In this document: piece after piece, positions 22,332 to 26,266 of the stretch | How positions within the stretch are numbered: the stretch's first letter is position 1 | Layout: each line of letters begins with the position of its first letter | Assembly (NCBI GenBank): GCA_001772665.1 | Contig: MEVH01000010.1 | Coordinates: 1-26,266 of the forward strand | Source of the DNA: a candidate division WWE3 bacterium RIFCSPLOWO2_01_FULL_39_13 | GTDB taxonomy: Bacteria > Patescibacteriota > WWE3 > 2-01-FULL-39-13 | Length of the DNA: 26,266 nt | Direction: 5' to 3' | The notes under the pieces: generated by a model | Told to the model about the DNA's origin: nothing | Seen by the model: only the letters and a program-made list of their open reading frames with translations | Databases searched by the model: none | Program-made: the position numbers and the translations under genes

Positions 22332-24347
22332 ATGCATCTTTCAGAGTCTGTAAGCACAATCCCGGGTATCGGACGCGCTTATACAAAGCTTCTTGAAAAA
22401 ATAGATATAAAAACAGTAGAAGATCTGCTTTATTATGTCCCATTCAGGTATGACGATAATACAAACGTATGCAGGATATCCGACCTTACTGCAAACACAC
22501 AGGCTACCGTTACAGTAAAAGTTTCTGATATTAATAATATCTTTACCCGCGGAGGAAAAAGACTGACTAAAGCACGCGTAGAGGACGAGACAGGGCAAAT
22601 GGATGTAATATGGTTCAATCAGACATATCTCAAAAAGTCCCTAAAGCCAGGCACAGTAATAAGCCTTAATGGTCAGCTTGATCAAAAATCCACCAGACCT
22701 CAGTTTGTAAGTCCGAACTGGGAGATTTTATACAACGGTGAATCAACACACACACGCGGAATCATTCCTGTCTACAATACGACCGAAGGCATATCTGCAA
22801 GATGGCTCAGAGCAAAAATCAAACTGGCTCTAAAATATGCAGACATTAAAGAACTATTCGATAACGAGATTAAGCGCGGATACGGTCTTCTCAATAGGGC
22901 AGAAGCCATGCGGAATATCCATTTCCCCGAAAGCTTTAATAAGATTGAGCCCGCTAGACACACACTTGCTTTCGAAGAGCTTCTGCTGATTCATTTAACA
23001 GGAATGTCACTTAAATCCAAATGGCATGAGCATGTCAACGGCTATGTTATTGAAGTGGACACTAATCTCATAACCGCGTTCATAAAATCACTCCCATACA
23101 AGCTCACAAACGCACAAACCCGGGTGCTTGGGGAAATAGTACAGGACTTAAAAGCAGAAATTCCCATGAACAGGCTGATTCAGGGCGACGTCGGCAGCGG
23201 AAAAACAGTAGTTGCAGCAGCTGCCATGCTTTGCGCAATTAATGCTGGACACAACTGCATTATACTTGCTCCAACACAGATTCTGGCAAACCAGCATCTT
23301 GAAACTCTTCAGAAATTTCTTAAACCATATAATATAAACTTTGTATTAGCTACGGGAAAAACAAGCTCTGAGAAAATTTCAGATGCAAAGACAATAATAA
23401 TCGGAACGCATGCTATTCTCCACCGGCTCAAGAATTTTACTAATATAGGACTTATCGTTATTGACGAACAGCACAAGTTTGGAGTTTTGCAGCGCTCAAT
23501 AGTAACTGACTATTACACAAGCCAGTTTGCACCAAATCTGCTCACGATGACGGCAACTCCAATTCCAAGGAGCATAGCTCTTGTACTTTATGGTGATTTG
23601 GATTTATCAGTGATAGATGAAATGCCTCCCGGCAGAATTCCTGTTAAGACTTGGCTCGTCGAAGAAAACAGGAGGACCTCTGCATATAAATGGATAAAAG
23701 GACAGGTAGAAAAGCTTAAAACTCAAGCGATAATTGTATGCCCGTTTATAGATCAGTCGCAGTATGAGGATTTAAAAAACGTAAAGGCAGCAAAAGACGA
23801 ATATGAAAAAGTGAAAAAACACTTCAGTAAACAGAAGCTTGGGCTGCTCCACGGGAGACTTTCTTCTATCGAAAAGGAAGAAGTCATTGACAAGTTTGTA
23901 AAGCAAAAAATTGACATTCTTGTAACAACTCCAGTTATTGAAGTCGGGGTGGATATTCCAAACGCTAATATTATTGTCATAGAAACTTCTGAAAGATTCG
24001 GTCTTGCTTCTTTGCATCAGCTGAGGGGAAGGGTAGGCAGGGGAAAAGACCAGGGGTACTGCATTTTGTTTACGTCCTCAAATGACGCGAACTTATCGCG
24101 CTTGAAATATCTTGAAAAAATTCATAATGGAAGTAGACTTGCAGAAATTGATCTTAAAATTAGAGGACCAGGAAACATCTACGGCACACAGCAGCACGGT
24201 TTTATGAGCCTTCGTGTTGCTGATATAACCGATACTAACTTAATAAAGCTTACAAAAGGCTGTGCAGTATCAATTTTTGGCAATTTTGAAAAACATCATG
24301 CAATTAAAGAAAAACTTGATAAAATAATGATCATCAATAATGACTGA
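22332..24347 (+). CDS. recG: ATP-dependent DNA helicase RecG
   Basis: RecG remodels stalled replication forks and recombination intermediates. From ATG 22332 it is 671 residues, the normal size. The N-terminal wedge domain has the OB-fold (RISDLTANTQATVTVKVSDI, TGQMDVIWFNQTYL). The helicase domains have Walker A GDVGSGKT near 285, the DEQH box (VIDEQHKFGVLQR), TATPIPRS, then LLHGRLSS, TTPVIEVGVDIPNA and QLRGRVGRG. The start at 22317 would add five residues lying on the -10 box. The stop overlaps rsmD by 8 bases, so this pair and the genes after it are likely one operon. Confidence 0.97.
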   Translation: MHLSESVSTIPGIGRAYTKLLEKIDIKTVEDLLYYVPFRYDDNTNVCRISDLTANTQATVTVKVSDINNIFTRGGKRLTKARVEDETGQMDVIWFNQTYLKKSLKPGTVISLNGQLDQKSTRPQFVSPNWEILYNGESTHTRGIIPVYNTTEGISARWLRAKIKLALKYADIKELFDNEIKRGYGLLNRAEAMRNIHFPESFNKIEPARHTLAFEELLLIHLTGMSLKSKWHEHVNGYVIEVDTNLITAFIKSLPYKLTNAQTRVLGEIVQDLKAEIPMNRLIQGDVGSGKTVVAAAAMLCAINAGHNCIILAPTQILANQHLETLQKFLKPYNINFVLATGKTSSEKISDAKTIIIGTHAILHRLKNFTNIGLIVIDEQHKFGVLQRSIVTDYYTSQFAPNLLTMTATPIPRSIALVLYGDLDLSVIDEMPPGRIPVKTWLVEENRRTSAYKWIKGQVEKLKTQAIIVCPFIDQSQYEDLKNVKAAKDEYEKVKKHFSKQKLGLLHGRLSSIEKEEVIDKFVKQKIDILVTTPVIEVGVDIPNANIIVIETSERFGLASLHQLRGRVGRGKDQGYCILFTSSNDANLSRLKYLEKIHNGSRLAEIDLKIRGPGNIYGTQQHGFMSLRVADITDTNLIKLTKGCAVSIFGNFEKHHAIKEKLDKIMIINND

Positions 24348-24900
24348 AAACTACTTAAGGATAACTTCAGGAAAATGGAAGAATAAGAAGCTTAAGGCTC
24401 CTGATGAGATTTCTCCTTTAAGGGAGCGCATCAAGCTTGCAGTATTTTCTACTATATCCGAATATATCCAAGATTCAGTATGCCTGGATTTATATGCCGG
24501 TTCTGGAAATCTCGGTTTCGAGGCACTAAGCCGAGGGGCAGAGAAGTGCACCTTTGTAGATGATAATTACTATTCAATACAATCGATAAAAGAAAATGCT
24601 CAAAAGATGGATATAGCACTTGAAGAAAGTGAAACAGCAATTGTAGTAAAAGAAGATGCTTTAAAATTTGTGTCAGGGGAGCCGGGATATTACGACATCA
24701 CATTTCTGGATCCGCCTTATGATTCTCACATAAATCATTTGTTTAAAATAATAAACGAAATACTAAACAAAGATGGATTAATTGTTTTTTTTCATAGCAG
24801 TATCAAATCTATAAACATCGAAAACCTTAATCCAGCCCTAAAAATTGCAGATTCAAGAAAGTACGGGGCAACGGCAGTTGATTTTATAAGCTTTAAATAA
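24340..24900 (+). CDS. rsmD: 16S rRNA (guanine(966)-N2)-methyltransferase RsmD
   Basis: RsmD methylates one guanine of 16S rRNA in the small subunit. The 186-residue protein begins LRITSGKWKNKKLKAP and has the family's SAM motif CLDLYAGSGNLGFEALSRGA and the catalytic TFLDPPYDS (D-P-P-Y). The early R-E-R-I/V-K-x-A-V/L-F-S motif is RERIKLAVFSTI, and YGATAVDFI ends the fold. Overlap with recG by 8 bases and the downstream rpmF-nusB-rnc group place it in a ribosome-building operon. A DNA methyltransferase is unlikely given the close match to RsmD. Confidence 0.93.
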   Translation: MTENYLRITSGKWKNKKLKAPDEISPLRERIKLAVFSTISEYIQDSVCLDLYAGSGNLGFEALSRGAEKCTFVDDNYYSIQSIKENAQKMDIALEESETAIVVKEDALKFVSGEPGYYDITFLDPPYDSHINHLFKIINEILNKDGLIVFFHSSIKSINIENLNPALKIADSRKYGATAVDFISFK

Positions 24901-24918
24901 TAAGATTATAGAGATAAT

Positions 24919-25071
24919 ATGTCAGTTCCAAAAAGAAAAAAATCAAAAAGCAGAAGAAACCAGCACAGATCTCATTCGCAGATTAAGAAAATAACAACAG
25001 CAAAGTGTCATAAATGCAGTGCTGAAAAGAAGCCTCATACTATCTGTCCAAGCTGCAAAACATATTCTTAA
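24919..25071 (+). CDS. rpmF: 50S ribosomal protein L32
   Basis: L32 is a small zinc-binding protein of the large ribosomal subunit. The 50-residue frame starts MSVPKRKKSKSRRNQHRSHS, the nearly universal L32 beginning, and ends with the four-cysteine zinc ribbon C30-x2-C33 (CHKC) and C43-x2-C46 (CPSC), so this is the zinc-bearing form. It is too short for most ORF lists. The ATG is 18 bases after the rsmD stop; the last base of its TAA is the first base of nusB's ATG. Confidence 0.96.
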   Translation: MSVPKRKKSKSRRNQHRSHSQIKKITTAKCHKCSAEKKPHTICPSCKTYS

Positions 25072-25517
25072 TGAAAACTGCACGTGACCCGAGACATCAG
25101 GCAAGAAGACTCGCAGCGGGGCGGATATACTCCAAAATCTGTCCAAAAGATTCTTCGAATTTATATTCCAGTTCAGAAGAAGATTTGATATCAACTCTTA
25201 AGGAAACTCTCGAAATCGAAAATTATGATCAGTATTTATTCGAGTCTATTACCGGTTCGGTTTTTGCTTCAATGGAGAATCTAAAAGCTCAGATAAACAG
25301 AAACAGCAGAGACTGGAGCATCGATAAAATGTATAAAATGGATCTGGCAGTACTTTTGATGGCGGTGTCAGAACTCAATCGTGCCCAAACACCTCAAAAA
25401 GTAATTATTGATGAGGCGGTAGAACTGGCAAAAGAGTTCTGCGAGCAGGATTCTCCAAAATTCATAAATGGTATACTTGCTGGAGTTACTAAGGAAAATG
25501 AATCAGCCAAATCTTGA
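25071..25517 (+). CDS. nusB: Transcription antitermination factor NusB
   Basis: NusB with S10 (NusE) binds boxA and keeps RNA polymerase going through rRNA operons. The 148-residue protein shows the early RRLAAGRIYS and the highly characteristic end VIIDEAVELAKEFCEQDSPK-FINGILAGV, all-helical as in the family. The start overlaps rpmF by one base (TAATG). The C-terminus overlaps the preferred rnc start by 20 bases, so rpmF, nusB and rnc are a continuous run. Confidence 0.95.
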   Translation: MKTARDPRHQARRLAAGRIYSKICPKDSSNLYSSSEEDLISTLKETLEIENYDQYLFESITGSVFASMENLKAQINRNSRDWSIDKMYKMDLAVLLMAVSELNRAQTPQKVIIDEAVELAKEFCEQDSPKFINGILAGVTKENESAKS

Positions 25518-26187
25518 AACTCTCGAAAAATCCCTTAATTTAAAATTCAAAAATCAGACGCTTCTTTTAAGAGCTCTCACCCACAGATCGTATCTTAATG
25601 AAAATCCTGGATATAAAGGCGTTTCAAATGAACGGCTCGAATTTTTAGGGGATGCAATACTGCAGTTTCTAACCTCGGAGTATATTTTTGACCAGTATGA
25701 CGACTATCCAGAAGGAGAACTTACCAACCTGCGTTCAAAGCTCGTAAATACAGAATCTTTAGGAAGCGAGGCTTCACGTCTTGATCTTGGGCAGCACCTT
25801 CTTATATCAAAAGGTGAAAAAGAGGTTGCCCAGGAAAGCGTGCATATCCTGGCAAATACTTTTGAGGCGCTTTTAGGCGCAATATATTTAGATTTCGGAT
25901 TAGATACATCTAGGGCATTTCTTATAAAAGAGCTCCTTTACAAAACCGACAGCATTATTCAAAACGGTGATCTTAAGGACGCAAAAAGTCTCTACCAGGA
26001 AAAAACGCAGGAGCAGTTTGGGGTGACTCCTTCTTATAAAGTATTAAAAGATGAAGGGCCGGATCACGATAAGACATTTACAGTAGGAGCCTATCTTGGC
26101 AATAAGCTAATCGCGAAAGGGACAGGCTCAAGCAAAAGACGAGCCCAGCAGGATGCAGCGCAAAAAGCTTTAAATTCTGCGAAGTGA
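25498..26187 (+). CDS. rnc: Ribonuclease III
   Basis: RNase III cuts double-stranded RNA and processes rRNA precursors. I chose ATG 25498 because AAGGAA lies just upstream and the longer ATG at 25468 would overlap nusB by 50 bases and add 10 unconserved residues; length is then 229. The nuclease domain has NERLEFLGDAIL with E45, E48 and D52 as metal ligands. The second acidic site reads ANTFEALLGAIYLD, where Asn stands at the position that is Asp in E. coli and the following Glu is kept. The double-stranded RNA-binding domain follows (DAKSLYQEKTQEQFG, then KRRAQQDAAQKAL). It ends the operon. Confidence 0.96.
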   Translation: MNQPNLETLEKSLNLKFKNQTLLLRALTHRSYLNENPGYKGVSNERLEFLGDAILQFLTSEYIFDQYDDYPEGELTNLRSKLVNTESLGSEASRLDLGQHLLISKGEKEVAQESVHILANTFEALLGAIYLDFGLDTSRAFLIKELLYKTDSIIQNGDLKDAKSLYQEKTQEQFGVTPSYKVLKDEGPDHDKTFTVGAYLGNKLIAKGTGSSKRRAQQDAAQKALNSAK

Positions 26188-26266
26188 CAGTCTTGAAATG
26201 TTTTATTGATTTTTGTTGATTCTCCAATTAATCAGTTAATACCCAATAAGAATTTGTTATCTTTAT

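Noticed and set aside
25468..25497. Longer rnc start
   Set aside because: It would overlap nusB by 50 bases and has no ribosome site, while 25498 has AAGGAA upstream.
1..26266. tRNA, rRNA and CRISPR arrays
   Set aside because: I looked for cloverleaf features, rRNA stretches and regularly spaced repeats on both strands and saw none I could support.

Overview
This window looks like chromosomal DNA from a small-genome, AT-rich bacterium, most likely of the Candidate Phyla Radiation (Patescibacteria). That placement is an inference. It rests on dense packing with 1 to 20 base overlaps, many short proteins, a UvrC without its C-terminal helix-hairpin-helix region, an archaeal/eukaryotic-type tyrosyl-tRNA synthetase, and -10 boxes placed only 6 to 10 bases before start codons. 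No rRNA, tRNA or CRISPR array was seen.

Layout. Positions 1-2000: the tail of an unknown gene, converging on a large DUF4173-type membrane protein. Positions 2043-6883: uvrA, a small frame-disrupted gene, and uvrC (nucleotide excision repair). Positions 6890-9548: a minus-strand island with a Nudix hydrolase, a radical SAM/SPASM enzyme split by a frameshift, a 38-residue peptide gene and an HExxH metalloprotease. Positions 9753-14339: a small membrane protein, secG, a solute-binding protein and mutS. Positions 14463-15206: a minus-strand SIMPL-domain protein. Positions 15343-17881: an unknown protein and mutL. Positions 18037-19293: a membrane-anchored glycosidase-like protein. Positions 19312-22283: a truncated tyrS copy, an acetyltransferase-like gene, a PIG-L deacetylase, the intact tyrS and a tiny membrane peptide. 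Positions 22332-26187: recG, rsmD, rpmF, nusB and rnc.

The housekeeping genes cover excision repair (uvrA, uvrC), mismatch repair (mutS, mutL), fork rescue (recG), rRNA and ribosome maturation (rsmD, rpmF, nusB, rnc) and secretion (secG). Two blocks look accessory. The first (6890-9056) has the form of a RiPP pathway. Its 38-residue peptide, absent from routine ORF lists, ends in two exact-spacing GWxKN repeats, has a strong ribosome binding site inside the end of the radical SAM gene, and is followed at once by a protease gene. The Trp-x-Lys spacing recalls radical SAM-made Trp-Lys crosslinks such as that in darobactin. The maturase is frameshifted in this sequence, so it is either decayed or misassembled.

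The second block (19294-21087) is a two-gene cassette between a 3'-truncated and an intact copy of tyrS. The two 49-codon segments encode identical protein but differ at 10 of 147 bases, all synonymous. That fits integration through tyrS homology from a related strain rather than a simple recent duplication.
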